From: Raffaelea ambrosiae
Taxonomy: Eukaryota > Ascomycota > Sordariomycetes > Ophiostomatales > Ophiostomataceae
NCBI GenBank assembly: GCA_002778195.1
Contig: PCDI01000016.1
Location: forward strand, 344,332-408,331
Length of the DNA: 64,000 nucleotides
Direction of reading: 5' to 3'
The position numbers and the translations under genes are program-made. Positions 52,294-63,456 of the stretch are shown here, piece after piece. The notes under the pieces are model-generated. The model was not told the origin of the DNA. It ran no database searches and saw only the letters and a list, made by a program, of their open reading frames with translations. Each line of letters starts with the position of its first letter. The first letter of the stretch is position 1.

Positions 52294-55200
52294 GGTGAGG
52301 AAGAAAGCTGGGCTGCTATCTCTTGGCACCGGCTGCTACCTGCCGAAGAAGCTCGAAATGGAGGAGTCAAACAATGGAGGGTTGGGGGAGAAGAAAAAAA
52401 AAAGTTGAATGAATGGCACCCCGTCTCCCGACAACGACGTGTTAGACGGCTTTGCGAGAAACGAGAGGCACCGACAACGTTGAGCGCCGGGGCTCTGGGC
52501 GAAGCCGTGCTGTTGAGTTGTCGCGAGGAGTTTCTGAGAAGCTAACAATGACCAAAACGGGAAGCTATAACAGGAGGCCGTGGCAGCAGGCGAGGCAGGC
52601 GAGGGAGAAGAAGGGGGAAAAGAGTGTGACTTTTCAAGAATGATGGATGCCAATTGCCACTGGGAAGGCACCTCCACTTCTTTTAAGCAAAGTGCGCTTT
52701 GCTGCTGGCGTGTGTTTCAAGGTGGGCTCTTCGCGCTCTCGGTGTTCACTGGGCTTTGGGGAAAGCAGCAATTAGTCCGATTGCAGCAGGTCGGAGGCCG
52801 GAGACAACGGTGATTACGAAATCCGATAACGAGTGGAGCCAGTGAGTGTCTACGGGGTACGAGTGCACTGTACCAGACTACGGGTCAGGTATCTTGCTTC
52901 GTATCAGTGGTCGAGCAAGAGAGTGTGGGTAGAAGGCGTGTGTGTTGGGGCCGTCTGGGAAGGAGACGCAGGAGCAGGAGGCAAAAAAAGCTTGTATGGA
53001 CGGGCGCGACTGGGCGAACGGGGTGGGTCTCTTGCCGTCGGACGGCCTGCGACAGGACTCTGTGAGCTTGTCGGAAAGGGGTTTGGTTTTGGGGGGTTGA
53101 GGAAGCCAGACAGGGATCAGCAGGGAGATAGCCATGGGCGGATGACCTTGCAACGGCAGATTTAGCGGGCACCCAGACCCTGGCCAGAATGGCTGGCCAG
53201 TCATTGCTGCTGGGGAATGGCGTCGCGTTGCCGGTGCCTTGCTGGAGCAGCCAGGGCGAGGTGAGGCGAGTCGGGGCGAGTTGCGGCGCCTTTCCAACTG
53301 CCCATGTGCGAGCGGGAACAGCGTGCCTAGCCTGTCCGCTGGCACGGTGGTGGCTCGCTTCGGTCTGACAAATCCGGGTTTGGAGCACCGCCAATTCGTC
53401 CGAGCAGCGAGGCCAAGCGTTGGGAATGCGCATGCTAACGTACTTTGTGTGTACGCATGTATCTTACGCATGGCGCATGTGCGTCATGTACAAGTCACTG
53501 GAGCAGACGTTTTGCAGCGGTTCGTGTTCCAAATGCGAATACACGGATTCCCAGATTGCCAGGCAGCCAAGCAGACGGCCAAGTCGGGAAAATTCGAGAA
53601 AGCAAAGAAAGACAGAGAGAAACAAAACGGGAAAGGGGGGAATTGAGCCCGAAAAAAAAAAAAAAAAAAAACTTTAAATTGCCGGGTTCAGAACCAGGCA
53701 CCTGGGGCAAGGCCAGAATCGTAATGGCTGCACGGGAGGAAATCAAACGAAACACAGATAATCAAGCAGGTGCATTAGCAAGATGCGTTGGCAAGAAGCT
53801 GGGGACAGAACGTCACTGAACGGAATGGAGCACTGGGGGCTGGACCAGCTTTGAAAGGCGCCATAGAAGCACACGATGACAAGATCTCCAGGATGGCCTG
53901 TGAGAGGCTGCTGTCGATGAGAGGGCCTGGTGAGGACCTGGAGAAGACCTGGTGGTTCCTGACCAGGCCGGGGTGGAGCCCGCCCGTCGAGGGCTGGCTG
54001 CAGTGATGCTGCAGTTCGCTTGTTTCCAGCCGAAAAGGCAGCTCACGAAAAGCACAGCCACACAAAGACACTGGCCAGATGAAGGATTTCAAAATAAACC
54101 CCCCCCCCCCCCAAAAGGCGGTCATGACAAAGCAAGACGGAAAGCAACGACCTAAAGAGGAAGCAACAAGAGAGACCAGGGTGTCCTAGGGCGGGGGAGC
54201 GATCGAAAAGTTGAGAAATAACGGCGACGTCGTGGCCGCAGTCGTGAGCGGCTGTCGGCACAGGAGGCCGCTCTTTTTGGGCGGTTTGCACACTCGACTG
54301 GGGGCGCCAAGGCATGCCAATCCCGCCCGTGCAGGGGCGGCAGAAGGAGGGTGTGGTGTCTGAACCACCGAGCTCTGTTTTTTTTTGTGTTTTTTTTTGG
54401 CCGGTCTCGGTCCCGTGTGTCCCAAGTTTCTTTTGGTTTGGGGGGGGGCTGTCGATAACGGAGGCAGGCGCGACCGACAAGGACGGGAGGCCGGGCAGGG
54501 ACGACGACAGACGAATAAGGGACCCGAAAGAAAAGGAAGGAACGACATCAGGAAAGAATGAACGACACCCATAAAAAAAGCCCTGTTGAAAAGGACGGGG
54601 CAAAAACAAAACCAAAAGGAGAAAAAAAACTCCCTACCTACAAAGTAGTTAGTTGCTTACCACGGTGGAATGTACAAAGTATGATAGATAGCTTGCCCGG
54701 GGAAATAGGGACCTGTTCCCGATCAAGGCTGCCCCCGAAAACTTGTTATACCCAGAACAGCAGGAGCCAAGGACAGCAACACCTGATATGCAAGGTGAGT
54801 GAGAGCTCTCTTTTTGTTTCCCTTCTTCTCTCTGCTGTGCCGCGTAAACGAAACAGGAAACAAAAATGAGAAGAGGTGAGAGGAAGTGAGGGGAATGCAT
54901 GCAAACGGTGCAGGACCAAAAAAATACTAGTCCAGACAGATTTCACTTCTCTTTTTTCATGCCTTGGGGGGACTCGTAAGAAAGGCCTCTTATTCTCTTT
55001 TTACGATGCCGCGCTGTGATACGCTCGCAGCTTTGGGGGGGGGGGAAACAAAAAAGATAGCTGTTGCTGCCCGGACCGGGTCCTTTTACAGATTACCAGG
55101 AACATTTGCTTTTCGGGGTCCACCGAAAAAAAATTGTTGTATCTCTCCAGGATCTTTTTCCATCTCCCTGAGGACGCCATACCGGAGAGGCTCGATTGGG

Positions 55201-57072
55201 TAGAAAGAGGATTTGCTCCCAAGGACGATTGCTCTAGAAACAGACGCCCGATTTCTTCATCAAAAGCGACTGCTGGCATGTAAGAAAAAGGCCTTTAATG
55301 CTTGATGCCTCTTTTGACGCCGCCTCCTCGTATTTTTTTGTTTTCTTTTGTTGGGGGTTCAAAGCTTTGCAAGACGCATGTTATCTCTCTCTTTGAGGTT
55401 TGGTCTTTGTAAGACAAACGTGCACCTCTTGTTTTTTTTTTCCTGTTTTGTGACCTCTCTCTCTCAGAGTGCTTACGTACCTTGTCTCTCCCGTCCGTAA
55501 AAACCATCCGTCTTCCTCATTGGACCAGCCCCAAGCAGGACTTTCTTAGGAGACGAGGAACCACGCGGTTTTTTTGGTTTTTTTTTTGGTCCCGTCCGCC
55601 TCGTGTGAGTCAGTGCAACTCTGCAACCCTCTTGAAGATACGGCAGTTGAGCAGGACAGAGAAAGGATCTTGAAAGAGAGAGAGAGACGGCTGTTCCAAT
55701 GGTTCCATACACATGGATACGGGCATTGATTGCCCACAGACTTTGCAGCCCATCCAGGTTGGCGTTGTCCAGTGCTCCTTTCCCCTCCCCCAACGTTCCA
55801 TGGTAGATGCACATTGAGCCCGGGAGCGTGTTCACGCCAGCTGCTCGCGCAAGCTTGAGTACAATGGGTACATCGATGATGGCCAAAATAAAATAAAAAG
55901 CTCCGGGAGGCGTAAGGTGGCACAGCATTCTTGAGCACAAACGTTGTAAGAGGATTCTCGCTTTCTCTCTCTCTCTGGGAAGCTTTTCCAAAAGGTCAAC
56001 TGATTGAGGAGCCGTCTCTTTGTCCCTTGTGTCCTTCCTTGCTGTTCGTGCATAACTGCTTCCTTCTGCCCCCTCGACAACGGACGCACGGCACGGGGCT
56101 GCCGTGTATTCGTCATCGTTTTGTTTGATTTTTTTCCTCTTTTCTTCTGCCTGCCGGTATCTGCAGGACACGGCAGAGACAATAAAAAAAAACAAGGCAA
56201 GAGTTGAAGAAAAGGGGAAAAAAAAACACACACACAGACACAGACAGGACCCATCAACGGGAACAAGGAGCACAGACGCACACACAAAAAAAAAACAGAA
56301 CCAGATGTGACCGAAACCCGGGTTCCAGCCAGATAGGAAGACGGCAAACGGACACAGAAACAGACACGGGACAAATTTTTTTTTTTTAAAAAAAGAAGGC
56401 GACATAATAGAGTCTTGGTAGGCCCGGCTCTTCACTGATCACCGATATCTCCGTCTTGGGGAGTTGAATGCATTGGCTTCGGGTGGGGTTCTGCGCGCAT
56501 TGACAACCGGGAAGACAGCAGTTGGGTGCAGTCTCGCCCGTTCACTCGTGCAAATAGTCCCCCAAAGATCAGTCTTGGTTCTCTCTCCGTAAAGGCAACG
56601 CTTGCCTGCGTTTCTTTTCTGATTCCAACTAGGGAATGTCCCGATTGATGATCGATTGCCTCGCTGCCTTGCGCTGTTGAACTTTCTGGCCCTCTGCCCC
56701 TTTGCTTTTTTTTTTCTCTGAAACGTACACCCTCTCTCGAAATAAAACAAAATCTCGTATAAAAAATGAAATCGAGGTTTGTAAAGAAAAAAAAAGGAAA
56801 AAACCTCGCAAACGGCACAATAACGAGACGTCATGTGTAAAGACAAGAACGCAGACTTGATTTTCTCTTTTTTTTTTTCGAAGAATCCCCCAAACGACAA
56901 TACCGTAGACAATATCATAAAATCAAAAAAACCAGAGCAAAAAAAAGAAGGCGACACAAAACAAAAACAACTGTTACACCGTGTTGTACAAGTCCCAGAG
57001 GATACCCAGGCACCTTCGTTTCGTATCGTCTACCACATCCTCTGAGACATCCAGCACACTCCCAGGAACCCT
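52294..57072. other. Long spacer YOR1-like/IES1, no recognisable gene
   Basis: 4.8 kb between two minus-strand genes, holding the transporter promoter and leader on the left and the IES1 3' region on the right. It contains homopolymers (A run near 53653-53670, C run near 54099-54112) and many T/A runs from 54.3 to 57 kb. Open frames up to 320 codons have no family resemblance. A sequence at 53685-53705 resembles a T-arm but has no tRNA around it. Confidence 0.55.
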
Positions 57073-58326
57073 TCACTCTGACTCTGTGTCGTGGCCTTCG
57101 GCCACAGTCTTGTCCGCCTCGTCCGCCTCTTCCTTGACGGCCGCCGGTGTCGCCTCGTCACCGTCCATATCGGCATCCCCCTCGCCGTCTCCATCGCCGT
57201 CCACATCCATCTCGCCGTCTGCCTCGTGCTCCCGGTCGTGGTCGTCGTCGGCCTCCTGCTCTGCGCCGCTCGCGACGGCAGTGACGTCGCCCTTGTCAAT
57301 GTCATCGCCGTCCTCGGCCTCCGTAGCTTCTGTAGCGCCATCGAAATTGATCGGCGTCGCCGCCTCGGCAGCCTCGGCCGCTTCGGCCGCTTCGGCCGCA
57401 GCCGCAGCCGCAGCAAGGCGGGCAGCCTTGGCGGCCATCTTGGCAGCGGCGGCACCGGTCGGACGACGCCGAGGGCGGGGGTTGCCATCCGGACCAAGCT
57501 TGACGCCACCAGCTGCAGCCGCGGCACCAGCCGCCTTGGCGGCCTTGGTGGCAGCGGCTTTGGCTCCGCGGGCTCGGTTGGCGGCTGTGGAGGCCGCCGT
57601 CCGGCGACGCTTGGGCGGTGGCGTAAACACGGGCGCGCCCGGGGGATCCATCGTCGTCAAGGCCGGGAGGATCGTCATGCTGCTCGCGTCCGCGTTGAGA
57701 TGGGAAAAGTCCATCTGGCTGCCGCCGAAAATGTCCCGGTCTTCGTCCTCCGTCTCGTTGGGATCCTTCAAGTCGTTGTCGCTCTCCACATGGACCCGCG
57801 GACGCTTCGCCGTCGACACCGGCGCGTTGCCGGTCCCTTCCCAGCGGTTCAGCCGCCGGCAGGCCCGGCGCATGGCCGAGCCGTACGCGGAAAACTCCTC
57901 GCCAAAGTCATCGGCCTCCTCGCTCAAGAGGACCAGCCCGGCAAAGCCGCGCTCGCGGAAAGCATCGTCCGTAGCCATGATCGGCGGCGCTCCGGGCAGG
58001 AACGGGTAGAGGTTGCGGTTCCAAGACCGGTTGTCCTCGGTCTCGCTGTCGTCGAACGGGTCTTCCACTTCCTCCAGACGGCGCATCGAGCGGATGATGG
58101 CGCCTTCGGTGCGGCGCGCCTTGCGCGCACGGTGGTGCTTTCTGGCCTTCCCACGAGCCAGCAAGTACTCGATGCGCTGCTTGCGGTTGTTTTCGACTGC
58201 GATCTGATGCGCAGTGGGAGGACGCGGCTTGCGGCTCGGCGCCACGGGCGTGTGGGTGCCTGCATCGCCATCATCCTCCTCGTCCATCCGGTCTTTCTGG
58301 GCCTTCCTCCGCTTGCGCGCCGACGA

Positions 58327-58359
<33 letters not shown>

Positions 58360-60022
58360 TAACTGTTGCTGCTGGTGCAGCTGCTGGATCAGAGGCGGTT
58401 GGCGGACCGGCGACGAGCCGTCGACAATCTGGTACTTGAGCGGCCCGGCTCTCCGGGAGCCGCCAGCCCCGCCGGCCCCGGCTGAGCGGTGCACAGCACG
58501 CGGCGGCGGAGTAGACCGCGTACTGTCGACGTCGCTCTCGTGCTTAGAGGGGCGGATGCGCGGCAAAATGGCCGGGGGGCCAGACCGCTCGCCGTCGGTA
58601 ACGCTCGCCGGGGTGTCCTTGGCCTGCGAGGCAGATGCTGCCTGGGCAGCGACAGCCGACGGCCGCGTCGACGCGCGCGGGGTGCGCTTGAAAGCCGGGA
58701 AGTCGTGGGACTGGTCGTCGTGCAAGATGAGCGCGCGCTGCTTCTTCTTGGCCATGCCGAACTCGTGCTCCTCGGGGGTGTCGCGGTTCTCCTCCTCCTC
58801 CTCCTCGGCCGTCATCTCCACGAGGACCGGGATGCCCTGGTTGGCCACGTCGACGCCGTAGTCGACACCAGCGCCAAAGGGGTTTTCTTCGCAGCCCTCT
58901 TCGGTGAAGTCGGACTCGAGGTAGAACCACATGATCCACAAAAAGGCCGCAGCGCGCGACTTGCTGGACAGGTTGGTCTTCATGATCAGGTCGTGGAACT
59001 CGCGACCAGGCGGGAAATGCAGCTCAGCGACCTTGGCGGCAGCGTGGCAGATGAGGAAAATGAGGTTGACCGGGTTGGTTCGCGGCACGTCCTCGTCCTT
59101 GAGAGCGTCGAGCGTCTTGGGCTCAGGACGGTCTTCGGAGCCGCCCTTGAGGATGGATTTGAGCCGAGGAGCATCCTGCAGCTGCTTGTACGAGAACTGG
59201 TCCTCGGACATCTGGAGGGAGGGGATGGCGTGGTAGGTGCGCAGCTGGGCGCGCATTTCGGGGAAGACTGAATGGTCAGCAGGGGGAGAACCGAATCTGA
59301 AAAATGGGGGATCGAGCAAAAAAAGAAAAAAAAAGAGGGAAACAAGCAAGAGGTCAAGCAGGAGGGGGGGGAGAGCAGGTGCAAATAGAGCAAAAACGCC
59401 AAACAGGCGCAAAACGACACAGGAGCAGTCAGGAGCACAAGTTTTGAGACGTACAATTCAGCGTCGTGTTCATGCGACCGATGTTGACCAGCAAGCAAAC
59501 CATAGCCATACTCTTGGCAGCATTGCGGTCGTTCAACAGCTTGTCGTGTAAGATCTTGCTGGTCTTGCTGCTGCGAGCCATGGTGTCAATGTAGAGGTCG
59601 GCAAAGCACTGCTTGCCAATGGCTTCGGGCTCGTAGCTGTTGGTAAAGACGCGGCGCTCGTCGTCAAAAATGGCACGCAAGAAGTCGTGCTGGATGTCGG
59701 CGCGCCACAGAGGCTCGCCGTCTTCCTTTTTCAGGTGGCGGATCTTGCCAATGGAGCTGGGGTCCTTGAACGCCGGGGTGCCGCTCCCGACGCTGCCCGC
59801 CACCCCCGAGGAGGCACCGTGTCCGCCACGCCCACGGCCACCGCGTCCGTGTCGCTCGTGAACGTCGGGCGTGCTGGTGACGTGGCTGGCACGGTACGTA
59901 GCCGGGGTGTGGTGGGTGTCATCGTCGGTGGTATAGTTGGTCATGAAGGACTTGTCGAGGGCACGAGGCGAGCCCAGAGAGTCGGCATCAGAGTATCCGT
60001 TGGCGGGGCTGGGAGGAGCCAT
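57073..60022 (-). CDS. IES1: INO80 chromatin remodelling complex subunit Ies1
   Basis: Two exons, 60022..59455 and 59267..57073, give 920 residues. The 187-bp intron (GTACGT, TTCAG) joins NIGRMNTTLN to FFPEMRAQLRTYHAIPSLQ. Ies1 is a fungal-type subunit of the INO80 nucleosome remodeller in the nucleus. The conserved region spans exon 1 and early exon 2: GEPLWRADIQHDFLRAIFDD, NSYEPEAIGKQCFADLYIDT, KSMAMVCLLVNIGRMNTTLN, NPVNLIFLICHAAAKVAELH and AAAFLWIMWFYLESDFTEEG followed by NPFGAG. The long C-terminal half is disordered: polyGln (CTG run about 58327-58360), basic clusters, an Ala-rich stretch (about 57370-57440) and an acidic tail. The N-terminus has an RGG-like run (HGRGGRGRGGHG). Low-complexity regions account for its large size. 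The start is the first ATG, in context GCCATGG. Confidence 0.9.
58327..58360. repeat. CTG trinucleotide run (polyGln in IES1)
   Basis: About eleven CTG units on the + strand, polyGln in IES1 on the minus strand. Confidence 0.85.
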
Positions 60023-60571
60023 GGCTGGTGATGGCAGGGGAGATGAGGAGCTTCGGAGGAGGATGGGATTCGAGAAAAGGTCGGGGGTAAAAAAAGGGTC
60101 GATACACGGGTTCGGAAACAGTGGTGGGCTTCTCTAAACCAGCAGAGAGAATCGAGACTTGTCCGGGGGGGAGAGGAGGAGAAGAAGAAGGTTGACGATA
60201 AAATCGACTCGGGGAGGGAGGTGGTGATGAAATTAAAAAGGAATGATGTCGGATAAAGAGAGAGAGCGACAAAGGGGGGGAGGAGAAAGACGTCGAGAAA
60301 GGGGGAACGAACAAAGGGATCAAGGCGTACTTGCTGTCAAACAGGAAAAGCCGGGAACCATGATCGTGAACGAGTGACAAAATCGAGAAAAGAAAGGAGT
60401 TGTGAAGACAAAGTAGGCGCAAAGAAGTCGATGGCGCGGCTGTGGGGGTGTGCGCCCGTGAAGAAGCGCAAAAAAAAAAGTGTGCCGAAAGGCTCGTGGG
60501 CAGGCCGTGATCTTCTCGATTCCGTCAGCTCTGAATGGTCTGGTACGCGATGCGTTGCCAACTGGCGTCTC

Positions 60572-60619
60572 CACGTGACGCGATTATACACGTGACTTTG
60601 TGTGGGGTGGTCACATGAC
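60572..60619. promoter_or_regulatory. E-box-like cluster CACGTGAC x2 plus TCACATGAC
   Basis: CACGTGAC at 60572-60579 and 60589-60596 in the same orientation, and TCACATGAC at 60611-60619. These fit binding sites of bHLH factors (Cbf1/USF type). Confidence 0.55.
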
Positions 60620-61010
60620 ATTTATTGCCGTCATCATGGGCATGCTTGAAGATGATACAGACGTTCAACTTTTGACCAGCTCTCCGTTTACGTCACTAGG
60701 TGAGCGCATCAGTTGGTTCTTTGCACAGTATTCTGATCTCAGGTGGAGAGAGGAAGCCACCACTCTCTTCGAGGCTCTTGTGGAGCGTCTAGACACACTG
60801 TGTAACTATTGCCTGGCCACGGCGGGCGAGCGGTCAAGCTTGCCCGGGTCGATGTTTCCCGAGAAGCCGGACGTCAGGACGGTTGACATGTGGTGGGAAG
60901 AGTCGCCATTGGCTACCTGTTTTGCTGTGAGAGTCTTGCAACTTTCAGACGGCTGCATGTACTCGCGTTGGAAATGCCGGTTTCAGTGGGCCATGCAACA
61001 AGCCGGGTAG
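60615..61010 (+). CDS. Small uncertain open frame
   Basis: 131 residues from the ATG at 60615 in the divergent spacer. Composition is fairly protein-like (GERISWFFAQYSDLRWREEA; MFPEKPDVRTVDMWWEE), with balanced charged and aromatic residues, unlike other chance frames here. I recognise no family. It overlaps an E-box at its 5' end (60611-60619), so it may equally be noncoding promoter DNA. Confidence 0.2.
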   Translation: MTFIAVIMGMLEDDTDVQLLTSSPFTSLGERISWFFAQYSDLRWREEATTLFEALVERLDTLCNYCLATAGERSSLPGSMFPEKPDVRTVDMWWEESPLATCFAVRVLQLSDGCMYSRWKCRFQWAMQQAG

Positions 61011-61361
61011 CCAGTCATTCCGAGCTACGAGACCCAGCAACCCATCTCCGTCATATTCTTCTAGAGAAAGTAAAAGAACTTCTCATTTCCTCGAGGGGAT
61101 GCATTTTGGCTGGTCTCGAGAGAGAAGTGCCAATCATAACTGTACAACATACACAATCACGTGTGGGTTGAGTGACTGTCTTTGGTTGTCATCGATTTTG
61201 GAAAGATAAGATAAAGCCGACGATATTCTCAGATGAGACCAGAGGTTCTGTCACTTTTCGTCCCTTTGATTCTTTTTATCTCCTCACTCGGGAAACTGCG
61301 ACTGAAAAAAAGGAGACGCCATTATCAGTCAGAACCAGACACACAAGACGCACCACCCACA

Positions 61362-62843
61362 ATGCCCGCCGACATCCCCGTCATCGACCTCGCCGGCGCC
61401 CACGGGCCCGACCGCGAAAAGATCGCCCGCGAACTCGTCGACGCCGCCGTCGAGCACGGCTTCCTCTACTTGCGCAATACCGGCAGCGAGATTCCGGTCC
61501 CGGCTGTCGAGGGCACCTTTGATATTGTACGTTTTTTTTTTTTTGCTGGAGGCCTCTCTTTCTTGCTTCCTCGCCCCTCCCGTTCTTTTTGGTCCTCGTT
61601 TCGCTCCTTGTTTCCTTGGCTCTACGTGCTATCCTCTTTTACAGTGTTTCCCTCTTGTAATGTACACTCGACGACACCCATTGAGGGCCTTGGCCTTGTA
61701 CTGAACCTCTCTTGCCAGTCCCGCAAGCTGTTTGCGCTTCCCGTTGCCGAGAAGCAGCCGTCCGCCATCTCGACCAACAACAGGGGCTGGCTCGGCATGC
61801 ATGTCGAGACACTGGACCCAAAGAACCAGAAGGTGAGTCGGCACAGCAGGCAGACCAAGTACAAAGGGGACTCGGTGCCAACCTTTTTTTCGGCTGACAT
61901 ACCACGCACAGGTCGGCGACACCAAAGAGTGCGTAGAAGAAGAGGGCCCCATTTGTTGGTGATGCGAATCGGTTGTCCACCTCCTCTGGACGTGTCCCAC
62001 TAACAACCCCCCAACACCAACCCAAACAGAGCCTTCAACTTTGGCGAGTTTGTCGACGGCAAGCCGCAGCAGGTCATCCCCGCCGCCCTGGAGCCCGACG
62101 CCCCGGCCCTGGACGCCTTCTTCACCTACTGCTACCAGCTCTGCCTCACCATCAACGACCTCCTGGGCATCGGCCTCGCCGTCGATCCGCCCGACTTTTT
62201 CACCGCGGCCCACCGCCGATCCGCCGGCCCGGCCAGCAACACCCTCCGCCTGCTCTACTACCCGGCGCCCGACAACAACAACAAAAACAACAACAACGGC
62301 ACCCCCGACACCACCGAGGACGACGTCCGCGCCGGCGCCCACTCCGACTACGGCTCCATGACGCTGCTCTTCCGCCTGGCCGGCCAGGCCGGCCTCGAGA
62401 TCTTCACCGAAGCCGGCACGTGGCAGCCCGTGCCGGTGCAGCCCCCGGGCACCGAGTCGGACCCGGCCCCGCCCATCCTGGTCAACATTGGCGATCTGCT
62501 GGCCTACTGGACGGGCGGGCTGCTGCGGAGCACCGTGCACCGGGTCGTGTTTCCGGCCACGGCTCCGACGCCAGGCGAGACGACGGCCGACCCGCGGTAC
62601 TCGATTGCCTTTTTCTGCCATCCGGCCGGGGCGAGCCCGCTGACGCCGGTGCCGAGCGAGCGGGTGGCCCAGGCGGTGGCCGCGGCGGTGGCCAAGGAGC
62701 GGGCCCTGGAGCGGGCCAAGACGACGGGCGGCCCCAACCAAGACGAAGAAACATTCAACGAAAAGACGCCGTCCGTGCTGACGGCCGACGAGCATCTGCA
62801 GATGCGGCTGCGGGCGACGTACTTGGACCTGTACAAGGCGTGA
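61362..62843 (+). CDS. 2-oxoglutarate/Fe(II)-dependent oxygenase (isopenicillin N synthase-like)
   Basis: Four exons, 61362..61526, 61719..61832, 61912..61928 and 62030..62843, give 369 residues. Exon 3 is only 17 bases; it joins ...DPKNQK to VGDTKE and then AFNFGEFV. The family hydroxylates or desaturates small molecules using oxygen and 2-oxoglutarate; the substrate here is unknown. Visible are the N-terminal DIOX_N block (IPVIDLAGAHGPDREKIARE; AVEHGFLYLRNTG), the RLLYYP strand, and the iron site: HSD in GAHSDYGSMTLLF, the distal His in LRSTVHRVVFP and the 2-oxoglutarate-binding Arg in RYSIAFFCHP. All catalytic residues are intact. A short Asn-rich insert lies at about 62270-62300. The gene stands alone, with no biosynthetic cluster neighbours. 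The start ATG follows a CACCCACA context and matches the family start. Confidence 0.9.
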
Positions 62844-63456
62844 GACTGGGAGAGTCTCTTTAAATTTATTTTTTGTTTTTACGTTTACTTTTATTTTTCA
62901 CTTTTTTGCCTTGTTTTGTTTTATTTTTTCTTAGCACGGCGAACACAGATGAAACAGGATACGAATATGTAAAGATTGCGTACAAAGACCAAGCAACCAT
63001 TGGCAAAGACAGAATGAAAAAATGAACCCATAAGAGATAAAGAACAAAACGAAAGTGAACCCTGAGATAAATTGCTATCAAAACACAGAGGGAAATTTTA
63101 CTGTATTTACCAATACCTCAATACCTATCAAATGGGTCTTTATTTTTTTTATTTTTTTATTTTATTTTTTATCTTCTTTCATAATATGTTCTTCTCGTCT
63201 CTCCTCTTTGAGCCGTGTATTTGTAGATGCCTTTTAATTGAAGTGAGATCATGTCAACCCTATGTCCCGTTTCCCTTTACGCTTTTCTTGCTTCTTGGTG
63301 ATTTTCCTACCATATCCAGGTATAATAATGTGTGTATGATACAGAGAACTTTTTCAACCCGACCCCCTCTTTTTTGCAATACAAATGTTGTTACATATTT
63401 TTCAGCCCCGTTCGTGATATATCTTCCAATTCTTTCCCCCACGGTTCTTCTCCCTT
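62844..63456. other. Convergent 3' spacer
   Basis: 613 bp between facing stop codons. Very A/T-rich (T runs near 62866-62940 and 63139-63175). No gene is visible. Confidence 0.55.

Larger units (their letters stand above)
60023..61361. promoter_or_regulatory. Divergent spacer IES1/2OG oxygenase
   Basis: 1.3 kb between divergent starts. The left part is the pyrimidine-rich IES1 leader (minus strand). It contains a CACGTGAC cluster (60572-60619), a CACGTG near 61159 and a 132-codon frame listed separately. Confidence 0.55.

Noticed and set aside
53680..53760. Possible tRNA, from a GGTTCAGAACC T-arm-like sequence
   Set aside because: No acceptor, D or anticodon stem could be built around it, and the loop does not match the B-box.
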